The notes: generated from the sequence alone by a model not told the origin. A DNA stretch of 64,000 nucleotides from CAVQXR01 sp963717955 (GCA_963717955.1 CAVQXR010000001.1:682001-746000); one strand, 5' to 3'; positions 25,294-33,782 are shown, counted from the first letter of the stretch. Numbers and translations are program-made.

Positions 25294-26292
25294 TCAGCCC
25301 TTCGTGGCGGCCGCCCCGCTCAGCGCGCCGACCACGACGTCGCCGAACTCCGTGGTCGTGGCGTGACCGCCGAGATCGGGCGTCGGCGCCTCGCGAAGCG
25401 CCGCGTCGACCGCCTCGTCCAGCAGCCGTGCGTCGGAACGACGGCCGAGGCCGTGCTCCAGCATCAGCACTGCCGAGCGGATCATCGCGGCGGGGTTCGC
25501 GATCCCGCGCCCGGCGATGTCCGGGGCGGAGCCGTGGATCGGCTCGAAGATCCCCGGCCCGGACTCGGACAGGCTCGCCGACGGAGCGAGGCCAACCCCG
25601 CCCGTGGCGACCGCCGCAACGTCCGAGAGGATGTCGCCGAACGTGTTCTCTGTGAGCAGGACGTCGAACCGGCCCGGATCGCGCACCAGCTGCATCGCGG
25701 CGTTGTCGACGAGCATGTAGTCGACGTCGACGCCCGGATGGTCCGCCGCGACACGGTCGACCACCTCGCGCCAGAGCCTGGACGTCTCGAGCACCCCGTA
25801 CTTGTCGGCGACCGTCAGCGCGCCTCTCCGCCGCTCGGCGAGCCGGAATGCGCGCCTGGCGATCCGCTCCACCTGCAGCGGGCTGTACTCGCAGGTGTCG
25901 AACGCCGTTCCGTCCGGGCGCCTGCCCTTCAGCCCGTAGTAGAGGCCGCCCGAGAGCTCGCGGACGATCATCAGGTCGACACCGTCTGCACGCACGGGCC
26001 TGAGGTTCGCGTACACGCCGAGCCCGCTGCGAATCCGCAGCAGGCCCTGCTCCGGACGGACCTCGGCCCGTTCGAACTCGGGCGACCCGACCGCGGCGAG
26101 CAGCACAGCGTCGGCGGCGAGGCAGGCCTCGAGGGTCGACGCGGGCAGCGGATCGCCGAACTCCCGGATCCCATCTCCACCGAACGGCCGCTCCTCGAGG
26201 TCGAGGGCGAGCGGCAGCGCCCGGAGCGCGCGGATCGCCTCGGCCATCACCTCGGGGCCGATCCCGTCGCCGGGAAGGCAGACGACCCTCAT
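25294..26292 (-). CDS. leuB: Isopropylmalate/isocitrate dehydrogenase family protein
   Basis: 332-residue beta-decarboxylating dehydrogenase. N-terminus MRVVCLPGDGIGPEVMAEAI, substrate loop LLRIRSGLGVYANLRPVRAD (isopropylmalate-type rather than isocitrate-type), RELSGGLYYGLKGRRPDGTA, catalytic Lys/Asp in VADKYGVLETSRLWREVVDR, VDNAAMQLVRDPGRFDVLLT, Mg-binding ENTFGDILSDVAAV and cofactor loop EPIHGSAPDIAGRGIANPAA. The ATG overlaps the stop of the SnoaL-like gene (ATGA). With leuC/leuD it makes a complete set from 2-isopropylmalate-like substrates to a 2-oxo acid, though leuA is not nearby. Confidence 0.87.
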   Translation of the reverse strand: MRVVCLPGDGIGPEVMAEAIRALRALPLALDLEERPFGGDGIREFGDPLPASTLEACLAADAVLLAAVGSPEFERAEVRPEQGLLRIRSGLGVYANLRPVRADGVDLMIVRELSGGLYYGLKGRRPDGTAFDTCEYSPLQVERIARRAFRLAERRRGALTVADKYGVLETSRLWREVVDRVAADHPGVDVDYMLVDNAAMQLVRDPGRFDVLLTENTFGDILSDVAAVATGGVGLAPSASLSESGPGIFEPIHGSAPDIAGRGIANPAAMIRSAVLMLEHGLGRRSDARLLDEAVDAALREAPTPDLGGHATTTEFGDVVVGALSGAAATKG

Positions 26293-26693
26293 GCCGGCCC
26301 CGCGAGGGCTGCCGCCGTCGCGGGCGGGACCTCGACGGTGGGCGCCGCGCCGTGGGGGTTGTCGATGATGCAGCGCCACGTGCCGTCAGCCTGGCGGCGG
26401 GCGACGTCGGTCGCCGTCCCGCTCATCCCGGCGGCCGGGATCTCCCAGTCGACGACGAGGAGTGCCGTATCGTCGCGCTCGAGCACGTGGCGGACGACGA
26501 CCTCGATCGGGGCGCCGAGCGCCGCGAGCCGGCCGATGGCCGTCTCGACATCGCCACCGGACAGGACGAGGCCCGGCACCGGCGCGTAGGTGGCGTCCGG
26601 CGCGTAGTAGTCCGCCATGAGGCCCGCGACGTCCCCGGCGTTCAGGTGGTGCCGGAAGACGAGCGGAAGCTCCTCGGGACGGAGAGCCTTCAC
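26289..26693 (-). CDS. SnoaL/NTF2-like small protein
   Basis: 134 residues with the cystatin-like alpha+beta-barrel pattern: FRHHLNAGDVAGLMADYYAP, DATYAPVPGLVLSGGDVETA, HVLERDDTALLVVDWEIPAA and MSGTATDVARRQADGTWRCI. The family (DUF4440/SnoaL-like) includes isomerases, cyclases, dehydratases and non-catalytic ligand binders, so no reaction is assigned. First gene of the leuB-leuC-leuD operon by overlap. Upstream on the minus strand are 176 bases of REP-A repeats. Confidence 0.8.
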   Translation of the reverse strand: MKALRPEELPLVFRHHLNAGDVAGLMADYYAPDATYAPVPGLVLSGGDVETAIGRLAALGAPIEVVVRHVLERDDTALLVVDWEIPAAGMSGTATDVARRQADGTWRCIIDNPHGAAPTVEVPPATAAALAGPA

Positions 26694-26721
26694 GGCCGGA
26701 TCCTAGCGCGGCTGAGGACGA

Positions 26722-26880
26722 GTGACCGCCGGGCTCCTACGCGGTCGCGGCCGGCCGAGCCGTCCGCTCGGCCGCGGACGCGGCTCCGCCCGGCTCCCTA
26801 CGCGGGTCGCGGCCGGACGCGGGGCTCCGCCCGGCTCCTACGCGGGTCGCGGCCGGCCGAGCCGTCCGCTCAGCCGCGAA
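26722..26880. repeat. REP-A repeat cluster (about three copies)
   Basis: Three head-to-tail units of GCCCGGCTCCTACGCGGGTC, GCGGCCGGCCGAGCCGTCCG and related GC-rich sequence, ending CTCAGCCGCG, which encodes the last residues and stop of the acyl-CoA dehydrogenase. Fills the gap between two minus-strand genes. The unit also occurs at 20941-21003 and partly at 41491-41582. Confidence 0.65.
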
Positions 26881-28033
26881 GGACCTCCCGTGCGATCACG
26901 ACACGCTGGATCTGCGACGTGCCCTCGTAGATCTGGAACACCTTCGCGTCGCGCATCAGCTTCTCGACCGGGTACTCGCGGCTGTAGCCGTAGCCTCCGA
27001 AGACCTGCACCGCATCGGTCGTGACCTCCATGCAGGTATCCGCCGCGAAACGCTTCGCCATTGCGGAGTGGACCGTCGCGGACCGGCCGTGCTCGCCGTC
27101 CACCAGCCACGCGGCGCGCCAGCACAGCAGCCGGGCGGCCTCGATCTTCGTCGCCATGTCGGCGATCAGGAAGCTCACGCCCTGGTTCTTGGCGATCGGC
27201 TGCCCGAACTGGATCCGCTCGAGGGAGTAGCGCCGGGCATGCTCGCAGGCAGCCCGCGCGACCCCGACGGCGGCGATCGCGACCCGAGGACGGGTGGCGT
27301 CGAGGGTCCGCATCGCGATCGGGAAGCCCTCACCCTCGGCGCCGAGGCGGTTGGCGACGGGGATCCGCACCTCGTCGAAGATCACCGGAGCGGCGCCCGC
27401 CGCCCGCTGGCCCATCTTGGGGATCGGGCCTCCGACCGAGACGCCGTCGGCGTCCGCGGCGACGAGGAAGGCGGTCAGGCCCCGCCGGCCCGCCGACCGG
27501 CCGGTCGAGGCGAACACCACGAACCAGGCGGCGTGCGGGGCGTTCGTCACGAACGTCTTCGCGCCGCTGAGCACGTACTCGCTGCGGTGCCGCGTCGCGG
27601 TCGTCTCGACGGCCGAGACGTCGGAGCCGACGTTCGGCTCGCTGAGGCAGAACGAGCAGAGCAACGGCTCCTCGACGAGCGGGCCGAGCCACGCGCGCTG
27701 CTGCTCGTCGGAGCCTGCCCCGAGCACGGCTGCCGACGCCAGCATGTTCCCGGCGACCGCGGTTGCGATCCCCGCGCAGCCCCAGTACAGCTCCTCGTCG
27801 ACGATCAGGCCCTCGACCGTGCCGAGCCCCGGCCCCCCGAGCCCGGCCGGTACCTGGAGGTTCATCAGCCCGACCTCGTGGGCCTTCATGACCAGGTCGG
27901 CCGGGTGTTCCTCGCTCGCGTCGTGCTCGGCCGCCCGAGGACGGATCTCCCTTTGCGCGAACTCGTGCGCGAGCTCTTGCAGGGCCCGCTGCTCCCCGGT
28001 GAACGCGAACGAGAGGCCGCCGACCTCGCTCAC
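26870..28033 (-). CDS. Acyl-CoA dehydrogenase
   Basis: 387-residue FAD enzyme. LSFAFTGEQRALQELAHEFA, LCSFCLSEPNVGSDVSAVET (FAD and substrate block), DATRPRVAIAAVGVARAACE, YSLERIQFGQPIAKNQGVSF, QVFGGYGYSREYPVEKLMRD, and the catalytic Glu in FQIYEGTSQIQRVVIAREVL. GTG start overlapping the stop of the CoA ligase, so it forms one operon with the ligase and the hydratase-lyase. In a hydroxycinnamate module it may act on dihydro-hydroxycinnamoyl-CoA (arylpropionyl-CoA), a role known for such neighbours, but this is inference. C-terminus R-G-stop lies in a REP-A repeat. Confidence 0.9.
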   Translation of the reverse strand: MSEVGGLSFAFTGEQRALQELAHEFAQREIRPRAAEHDASEEHPADLVMKAHEVGLMNLQVPAGLGGPGLGTVEGLIVDEELYWGCAGIATAVAGNMLASAAVLGAGSDEQQRAWLGPLVEEPLLCSFCLSEPNVGSDVSAVETTATRHRSEYVLSGAKTFVTNAPHAAWFVVFASTGRSAGRRGLTAFLVAADADGVSVGGPIPKMGQRAAGAAPVIFDEVRIPVANRLGAEGEGFPIAMRTLDATRPRVAIAAVGVARAACEHARRYSLERIQFGQPIAKNQGVSFLIADMATKIEAARLLCWRAAWLVDGEHGRSATVHSAMAKRFAADTCMEVTTDAVQVFGGYGYSREYPVEKLMRDAKVFQIYEGTSQIQRVVIAREVLRG

Positions 28034-29523
28034 CGTGCGCCCTCACGCGCGAGGCGTTCGTCGAGCGCCCGTCGGAGCGCGCCCCGGTCGAGCTCGCGGC
28101 GGAGGATCTTCCCGCTCGGCCCCTTGGGCAGGCTGTCGGCGAGCGCGACGAGGCGCGGGTACTTGTATGCGGCCACCCGTTCGCGGACGTGCTCGCGCAC
28201 GCCCTCCGGATCGCAAGCTCGCCCGGGCCTGGCGACGACGACGGCCACGACCTCCTCGCCGAGAACCGGGTCCGGTACACCCAGCACGATCGCCTCGAGC
28301 ACGTCCGGGTGAGCGTAGAGGACGTCCTCGATCTCCCTCGGATACACGCTGTAGCCGGCCCGGCGAATCACGTCCTTCTTGCGATCCACGAGGAACAGGT
28401 AGCCGTCCCCGTCCTCGTAGCCCATGTCACCCGTGCGGAGCCAGCCGTCGTGGAGGGCGGCGGCGGTCGCCGCCCGGTTCTGCCAGTACCCCGTCGTCAC
28501 GCCGACTCCGCGCACGAGCACTTCGCCGACCTCGCCCGGAGTCACCTCTGCGTCGCCCGCGTCGACCACCCGAACCTCCATCCCGTCGACGGGCGGGCCG
28601 ACGGACGCCGGCTTGCACACCCCGCCGAAGCGGTGGGTCGCCACGGGGCCCGCGGTCTCGGTCAGCCCGTACCCCTCGACCACCTGGCAGCCGAAGCGCT
28701 CCTCGAACGCGCGGAGGGTCTCGGGGGCGAGCGAGGCACCGCCGGAGTGCGTGACCCGGAACCGCGGGAGGGACGGCGCCGACCCTGCCGCCTGGAGCAG
28801 CGCGATGCACATGGTCGGCACGCCCATGAAGACGGTCGTGCCGCTCTCGACCATGAGCTCGAGCGCCGCAGCGGCCTCGAACCGCGCCATCAACGCCACG
28901 CAGGCGCCGGCGGCGATCGCCGCGTTCATCACCCCGGTGAGCCCGAAGATGTGGGCGAACGGGGCGGCGCCGAGCACCACGTCGTCCGGGGTCAGAGCGA
29001 GCACCGAGCGGGCGATGCATTCCGCCTGGGCCCTCAGCCCGCCGTGCGTGAGCTCCGCCCCGCGTGCGTCGCCCGTCGATCCCGACGTGTAGAGGATGAC
29101 CGCCGTCTCTCCTGGGTCGCGGTCGGTGATCGCTTCGACGGGATGAGCCTCGTCGGCGGCTCCGGGGTCGAGGCGGATTGCAGACTCGGGGACGACGTCC
29201 GCGCCGGTGACGACGACACGGGCCCCCGCGTGCTCGATCCGCTGGCGAACCTCGGGGGGCTTGAGCAGCGCGTTGAGGGGAACGACGACCGCCCCGAGGC
29301 GGAGGATGCCGTAGAAGGCGCCGACGTATGACGGGCCGTTTCCGAGCATGATTCCCACGCGCTCGCCGGGCCCCACGCCGTGCTCGCGCAGCAGGCCAGC
29401 AAACAGCGTGGCTCGACGCTCGAGCGCCGCGTAGCCGATGCGCTCGCCCTCGAGGAGCAGCGCCGGCCGGGCGGCGTGACGGGCCGCCGTGTCGGCGAGG
29501 AGGCTCGCGAGGTTGCCGGTCAC
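28030..29523 (-). CDS. fcs: Hydroxycinnamate-CoA ligase (feruloyl/coumaroyl-CoA synthetase type)
   Basis: 497-residue ANL-superfamily adenylating enzyme. P-loop VILYTSGSTGDARGAELTHG, A4 region AAPFAHIFGLTGV, A5 VVEGYGLTETAGPVATHRFG, A7 LHDGWLRTGDMGYEDGDGYL, A8 DRKKDVIRRAGYSVYPREIE and A10 Lys in LPKGPSGKILRREL. It activates an aryl-propenoic acid with ATP and CoA. The substrate is inferred from overlap with a clear hydroxycinnamoyl-CoA hydratase-lyase gene (start GTG overlapping its stop) and the divergent MarR gene. A medium-chain or benzoate ligase would look similar from motifs alone. Confidence 0.85.
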   Translation of the reverse strand: MTGNLASLLADTAARHAARPALLLEGERIGYAALERRATLFAGLLREHGVGPGERVGIMLGNGPSYVGAFYGILRLGAVVVPLNALLKPPEVRQRIEHAGARVVVTGADVVPESAIRLDPGAADEAHPVEAITDRDPGETAVILYTSGSTGDARGAELTHGGLRAQAECIARSVLALTPDDVVLGAAPFAHIFGLTGVMNAAIAAGACVALMARFEAAAALELMVESGTTVFMGVPTMCIALLQAAGSAPSLPRFRVTHSGGASLAPETLRAFEERFGCQVVEGYGLTETAGPVATHRFGGVCKPASVGPPVDGMEVRVVDAGDAEVTPGEVGEVLVRGVGVTTGYWQNRAATAAALHDGWLRTGDMGYEDGDGYLFLVDRKKDVIRRAGYSVYPREIEDVLYAHPDVLEAIVLGVPDPVLGEEVVAVVVARPGRACDPEGVREHVRERVAAYKYPRLVALADSLPKGPSGKILRRELDRGALRRALDERLAREGAR

Positions 29524-30350
29524 CCCTGCCGCTCGTAGCCCTGCAGCCCCGGCTTGATGCGCTTCTCGTCGAGGAACTGGGCGAGACCCTGCTCCCGGCC
29601 GCGTTCGCGGTCGAGGAACTGGGACTGCTCGAGCTTCGCGTACAGGTAGTCCTCGGACGCGTCCCAGCTCATCGACTGGCAGTGCTTGAAGCCGAGCTTC
29701 GCGGCGCGGAGCACGATCGGGTTCTTCCCGAGGAGCTCGCGCGCCAGGGCCTCGACCTCGTCGCGGAGGGAGGCGCGCGGGACGCTCGAGTTCACGAGCC
29801 CCATCTCCGCGGCCTGCCGTCCGTCGAACGTACGCCCCGTCATCACGTAGAGCAGCCCCGTGCGCAGGCCGACCGTCTCGGCGAGCGCCCTGTTGACGAC
29901 GCTACCAGGGGGAATGCCCCAGTTGATCTCGGACAGGCCGAACGTCGCTTCATCCGCCGCGATCGCGAGATCGCAGGCGACGAGCGGCGTGAACGCGCCG
30001 CCGAAGCACCACCCGTTGACCATCGCGATCGTCGCCTTCGGGTAGGTGCGGAGCATCCGCCACTGCCAGAGGTTCGCGTCGCGTCGCACCTTCCGCTGGA
30101 CGTGCTCGGGCGCCTTGTCGACCTCGCGGAAGTACTCCTTCAGGTCCATCCCGGCCGAGAACGACTCGCCCGCGCCCGTGAGCACGAGAACGTCGCAGCC
30201 GTCCTCGGCGTCCAGGGCCTCGAGCACCTCGACCATCTCCGCGTTCATCCTCGGGTTCATCGCGTTGCGCTTCTCCGGCCGGTTCAGCTCGACCCAGGCG
30301 ATGCCGTCGTCGAGGGTGACCCGCACGGTTTGCCACGAGCCGAGCGTCAT
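29520..30350 (-). CDS. ech: p-Hydroxycinnamoyl-CoA hydratase/lyase (feruloyl-CoA to vanillin)
   Basis: 276 residues, the same length as the Pseudomonas fluorescens HCHL. Crotonase fold with near-identical blocks: VELNRPEKRNAMNPRMNAEM, FSAGMDLKEYFREVDKAPEH, TIAMVNGWCFGGAFTPLVAC, DEATFGLSEINWGIPPGSVV and DYLYAKLEQSQFLDRERGRE. Glu141 corresponds to catalytic Glu143 and Tyr237 to Tyr239 of HCHL. It hydrates feruloyl- or 4-coumaroyl-CoA and cleaves it to vanillin or 4-hydroxybenzaldehyde plus acetyl-CoA. ATG 30350 follows AAGGAG. The MarR-type motif at 30366 lies within 30 bases of the start. Confidence 0.93.
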   Translation of the reverse strand: MTLGSWQTVRVTLDDGIAWVELNRPEKRNAMNPRMNAEMVEVLEALDAEDGCDVLVLTGAGESFSAGMDLKEYFREVDKAPEHVQRKVRRDANLWQWRMLRTYPKATIAMVNGWCFGGAFTPLVACDLAIAADEATFGLSEINWGIPPGSVVNRALAETVGLRTGLLYVMTGRTFDGRQAAEMGLVNSSVPRASLRDEVEALARELLGKNPIVLRAAKLGFKHCQSMSWDASEDYLYAKLEQSQFLDRERGREQGLAQFLDEKRIKPGLQGYERQG

Positions 30351-30361
30351 GAAGGACTCCT

Positions 30362-30381
30362 TGTCATCAGGTTGTCTGACA
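30362..30381. promoter_or_regulatory. Candidate MarR operator 1, between ech and marR
   Basis: TGTCA-N10-TGACA (30362-30381) contains ATCAGGTTGTCTGACA (30366-30381), which is 13/16 identical to the motif at 30919. Located in the short divergent region, next to the ech ribosome site. Confidence 0.55.
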
Positions 30382-30405
30382 GGTTCTAGTGGTAGCCTGC
30401 GCCCG

Positions 30406-30870
30406 GTGACGAGCACGAAGCACCACGAATCCCCGCGGCCGGAGCCCCGGATGAGCTACGTCATCGGCCGCCTCGACCGGGCTCTGCGACGTCAGCTCGA
30501 CGAGCGCATCGGGGAGCACGGCCTCACGACGCTGCAGTACACGACGCTTTCCGTGCTGCGCGCACGCAGCGGCCTCTCCAACGCGAGGCTGGCCCGGCGC
30601 GCGCTCATGACCCCGCAGTCGATGAGCGAGGTGCTCGCCCGCCTCGAGGTCCGCGGCCTGATCCGGCGCGAGCCCGACCCGGATCACGGGCGGATCCTTC
30701 GCGTCGAGCTGACCGCAGCCGGCCACGAGGCGCTCGAGGCCTGCGACCGAGTGGTGGACGACATCGAGGCGACGATGCTCGGCCCGCTCGGCGAGGGGGA
30801 TCGCGAGCAGTTCGCGGCGTGGATGACGAGCTGTGTGCGCATGCTTGGGGCCGGCCTCCCCGAGCCCTGA
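30406..30870 (+). CDS. MarR-family regulator of the hydroxycinnamate genes (FerR/CouR-like)
   Basis: 154 residues. Helical N-terminus MSYVIGRLDRALRRQLDERI, HTH core LQYTTLSVLRARSGLSNARL, MTPQSMSEVLARLEVRGLIR and the wing DPDHGRILRVELTAAG. MarR proteins beside fcs/ech genes normally repress them and respond to the hydroxycinnamoyl-CoA thioester (FerR, CouR, HcaR-type knowledge). The GTG at 30406 is 56 bases from the divergent ech start. It also has a candidate site upstream of the VAO gene that follows, so it probably controls both directions. Confidence 0.85.
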   Translation: MTSTKHHESPRPEPRMSYVIGRLDRALRRQLDERIGEHGLTTLQYTTLSVLRARSGLSNARLARRALMTPQSMSEVLARLEVRGLIRREPDPDHGRILRVELTAAGHEALEACDRVVDDIEATMLGPLGEGDREQFAAWMTSCVRMLGAGLPEP

Positions 30871-30918
30871 CGTCCCGGGGTCGGTGCGGCGTTTCGTGAT
30901 GGCTGCCGCGCTGGTTAT

Positions 30919-30957
30919 ATCAGGTAGCTTGACATAGTTCCAGAGACCTCGTACCAT
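30919..30957 (+). promoter_or_regulatory. Promoter with MarR-type operator 2 for the VAO-MetE-like operon
   Basis: TTGACA (30929-30934), 17-base spacer, TACCAT (30952-30957), 77 bases before the ATG at 31034. The motif ATCAGGTAGCTTGACA (30919-30934) overlaps the -35 box, fitting repression. The gap 30871-31033 contains nothing else apparent. Confidence 0.6.
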
Positions 30958-31033
30958 CGCCGCTGCGCGGGTGCCGGCGTCGACCACCGCGCGTGCCCGA
31001 GGATCTGCAGGCCGCGACCACGGAGGTGTCGAG

Positions 31034-32623
31034 ATGACGAGCGTGCTGCCACCGTCGCTTGCCCCCGAGGCTCTCTCGGGGGCGCTCGACGACTTCCGGG
31101 CGGCCGTCGGCGGGGAGCACGTGCTGACCACGCCAGGGGCGCTTCACGAGTTCCGCGATCCCTACTGGTTCGCCGGGTGGGACGACTTCGAAGCTTCGGC
31201 AGTCGTCCTGCCGCAGTCGGTCGAGGAGATCCAGGCGATCATGCGGATCGCGAACGAGCGTCGCATCCCGCTCTGGGTCAGCTCGCAGGGTCGCAACAAC
31301 GGGTACGGCGGCTCCTCGCCGAGAGTTCGAGGGTCGGTCGTGATGAGCCTCCGCCGCATGAACCGCGTGCTCGAGATCGACGCCGACTCCGCCTACGCGG
31401 TCGTCGAGCCCGGCGTGCGGTTCTTCGATCTCTACGACGCGGTCAGGGCGTCCGGCCACAAGCTCTGGATATCGGTGCCTGACCTCGGCTGGGGAAGCGT
31501 GATCGGCAACACCACCGAGTACGGCGTCGGCTATGGGCCCTACGGGGAGCACGCCGGCATCGCCTGCGGGATGGAGGTCGTGCTCCCGAACGGTGAGCTG
31601 CTGCGGACGGGCATGGGAGCGATGGACGGCAACCGGGCCTGGCACGTGTACCGGCGCAGCTACGGCCCGTCCTTCGACGGGCTGTTCTTCCAGTCGAACT
31701 TCGGCGTCGTCACGAAGATGGGGGTCTGGCTGATGCCGGAGCCCGAGTGCTACATGCCGTGCTGGCTGATGGTGGAGCGAGACGACGACCTCGGCCCACT
31801 GGTCGACACCCTGCGAGAGCTGATGCTCGACAACTCGATCACCGGCTACCCGATGGTCCTCAGCCCGGTCGCCGCAGCCTCGGTCTTCACCGACCGGGAC
31901 CACTGGTACCAGGGGGAGGGCGTCGTGCCCGACGCCGTCGTCGAGCGGATGGGCGCGGAGCTCGGGATCGGCCGCTGGACGATGCGGTTCGCGATCCACG
32001 GCGACGAGGTGATCGTCGACCACAAGTTCGCGAAGGTGAAGGCGGCCTTCGAGCGGATCCCGGGCGCGCAGGTCGTCGGGACGAAGCACCCGGGCGATGC
32101 CGTGCACGCGATCGAGAACCCGGCCGAGCGCGTGCAGGCCGGCGTTCCAAATCTCGAGATCGCGCAGATGGCGAAGTGGTACGGCGGCGAGGAGGGCGGG
32201 CACGGGGCCTTCTCACCCGCAGCGCCAATGACCGGCAGGGACGCGCTCGCGCTTCGCGACCTGCTTCGCGGGACCCTCGAGACGTACGACCTCGACTACA
32301 GCGCGGCCCTGATCGCGACCACGGCGAGGAGCTTCATCCACGTCACGCTCGTCGTCTTCGACCTGAAGGACGAGCAGCAGACGAGGCATGCCTACGACGC
32401 GTGCAAGGCGCTAGTGCCGGCGGCGAAGGGGCTCGGCTACGGCGAGTACCGGGCCCACCTCGACTTCATGGACCTCTGCGCCGACCAGTACGACTTCAAC
32501 GATCACGCGGGCCGGCGTTTCGCAGAGGGGATCAAGGACCTGCTCGACCCGAACGGCATCCTGATGCCCGGGAAGCAGGGGATCTGGCCGAAGGCGATGC
32601 GAGACGCCCGCGCGGCGAGCTGA
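31034..32623 (+). CDS. VAO-family FAD oxidase/dehydrogenase (4-alkylphenol or vanillyl-alcohol type), copy 1
   Basis: 529-residue flavoprotein of the vanillyl-alcohol oxidase / 4-cresol dehydrogenase family. PCMH-type FAD domain with IPLWVSSQGRNNGYGGSSPR, YAVVEPGVRFFDLYDAVRAS, PDLGWGSVIGNTTEYGVGYG and MEVVLPNGELLRTGMGAMDG. C-terminal cap domain with EEGGHGAFSP, whose His390 aligns with the FAD-linking His422 of VAO, and DPNGILMPGKQGIWPKAM. These enzymes oxidise the benzylic carbon of para-alkylphenols. No cytochrome subunit gene is adjacent, so an oxidase is more likely than a 4-cresol dehydrogenase. A close paralogue is at 46406. Confidence 0.87.
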   Translation: MTSVLPPSLAPEALSGALDDFRAAVGGEHVLTTPGALHEFRDPYWFAGWDDFEASAVVLPQSVEEIQAIMRIANERRIPLWVSSQGRNNGYGGSSPRVRGSVVMSLRRMNRVLEIDADSAYAVVEPGVRFFDLYDAVRASGHKLWISVPDLGWGSVIGNTTEYGVGYGPYGEHAGIACGMEVVLPNGELLRTGMGAMDGNRAWHVYRRSYGPSFDGLFFQSNFGVVTKMGVWLMPEPECYMPCWLMVERDDDLGPLVDTLRELMLDNSITGYPMVLSPVAAASVFTDRDHWYQGEGVVPDAVVERMGAELGIGRWTMRFAIHGDEVIVDHKFAKVKAAFERIPGAQVVGTKHPGDAVHAIENPAERVQAGVPNLEIAQMAKWYGGEEGGHGAFSPAAPMTGRDALALRDLLRGTLETYDLDYSAALIATTARSFIHVTLVVFDLKDEQQTRHAYDACKALVPAAKGLGYGEYRAHLDFMDLCADQYDFNDHAGRRFAEGIKDLLDPNGILMPGKQGIWPKAMRDARAAS

Positions 32624-32634
32624 GAGGAGCGATC

Positions 32635-33753
32635 TTGGCCCAGCGGACGACGCCCCCGTTTCGCGCCGACCACGTCGGCAGCCTCTTGCGACCGCCCTCG
32701 CTGCTCGCCGCGCGCGAGGCCGTCTCGCAGGGCCGGATCCCCGCCGAGGAGCTGCGCGCCGCCGAGGACGCGGCGATCCGCGACGTCGTCCGGATGCAGG
32801 AGGAGGTCGGCCTGCAGGCGGCCACCGACGGCGAGTTCCGCCGGGCTTCCTGGCACATGGACTTCATCTACCAGCTCGACGGTGTCTCGAAGGCCCCCGG
32901 CGACATGAAGGTCCAGTTCCGCAACGAGGAGGGCACGATCGAGTTCACGCCCGCCGCGATCCACGTGGACGGGAGGGTCGGCGTGTCGCGCACGATCTTC
33001 GGGGACGACTTCCGGATGCTGCGCGACTCGGTCACCTCGGCGACGCCGAAGCTGACGATCCCGTCGCCGAGCATGGTCCACTACCGCGGCGGACGCTCGG
33101 CGATCGACCCGGCCCTCTACCCCGAGCTCGACTCCTTCTGGACAGACCTCGCGGCGGCGTACACGGAGGAGGTGCGCAGGCTCGGCGAGCTCGGCTGCAC
33201 GTATCTCCAGCTCGACGACACGAGCCTCGCCTACCTGAACGACCCGCGGCAGCGCGATTACATGGCGTCGATCGGCGGCGACCCCGAGCGGCAACACCTC
33301 GACTACATCCGGACGATCAACGAGTCCCTCGCGAGCCGGCCCGAGGGGATGGCCGTGACGACCCACACCTGCCGCGGGAACTTCCGCTCGTCCTGGGTCG
33401 CCGAGGGCGGCTACGACTTCGTCGCGGAGGCGCTCTTCAACGAGCTCGAGGTCGACGGGTTCTTCCTCGAGTACGACGACGCGCGCTCGGGCAGCTTCGA
33501 GCCGCTGCGGTTCGTGCCGAAGGGCAAGCAGGTCGTGCTCGGCCTGGTCACGACGAAGCGCGGCGATCTCGAGTCGAAGGACGGGCTGAAGCGGCGGATC
33601 GAGGAGGCGAGCCGGTACGTCCCGCTCGACCAGATCTGCCTCTCTCCCCAGTGCGGCTTCTCCTCGACGGTCGAGGGGAATGTCCTCGGCTACGACGAGC
33701 AGGTCGCGAAGCTCCGTCTCGTCGTCGAGACGGCGAGCGAGGTGTGGGGATAG
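32635..33753 (+). CDS. Cobalamin-independent methionine-synthase-like (MetE C-terminal domain) protein
   Basis: 372 residues, equivalent to the C-terminal catalytic barrel of MetE only. N-terminus FRADHVGSLLRPPSLLAARE, then LQAATDGEFRRASWHMDFIY and YLQLDDTSLAYL. Zinc residues are visible as His in TTHTCRGNF, the Cys three residues further (or nearby Glu) and Cys in LSPQCGFSS. TTG start 11 bases after the VAO stop with GAGAGGAGC, so cotranscribed. Such stand-alone proteins accept methyl groups. In this setting transfer of a methyl from a methoxy-aromatic to homocysteine or folate is an attractive guess, but ordinary methionine recycling is equally possible. Confidence 0.85.
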   Translation: MAQRTTPPFRADHVGSLLRPPSLLAAREAVSQGRIPAEELRAAEDAAIRDVVRMQEEVGLQAATDGEFRRASWHMDFIYQLDGVSKAPGDMKVQFRNEEGTIEFTPAAIHVDGRVGVSRTIFGDDFRMLRDSVTSATPKLTIPSPSMVHYRGGRSAIDPALYPELDSFWTDLAAAYTEEVRRLGELGCTYLQLDDTSLAYLNDPRQRDYMASIGGDPERQHLDYIRTINESLASRPEGMAVTTHTCRGNFRSSWVAEGGYDFVAEALFNELEVDGFFLEYDDARSGSFEPLRFVPKGKQVVLGLVTTKRGDLESKDGLKRRIEEASRYVPLDQICLSPQCGFSSTVEGNVLGYDEQVAKLRLVVETASEVWG

Positions 33754-33767
33754 ATCAGCCGGCCCGC

Positions 33768-33782
33768 GTTCGCTCCGCAAAC
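33768..33782. promoter_or_regulatory. IclR-type half-palindrome upstream of the aldehyde dehydrogenase/pca operon
   Basis: GTTCGC-TCC-GCAAAC, 52 bases before the ATG at 33834, followed by TATAAG (33793-33798) as a possible -10. It resembles the TGTTCGC-N3-GCGRACA sites but lacks the fixed TTGACA spacing. Confidence 0.35.
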
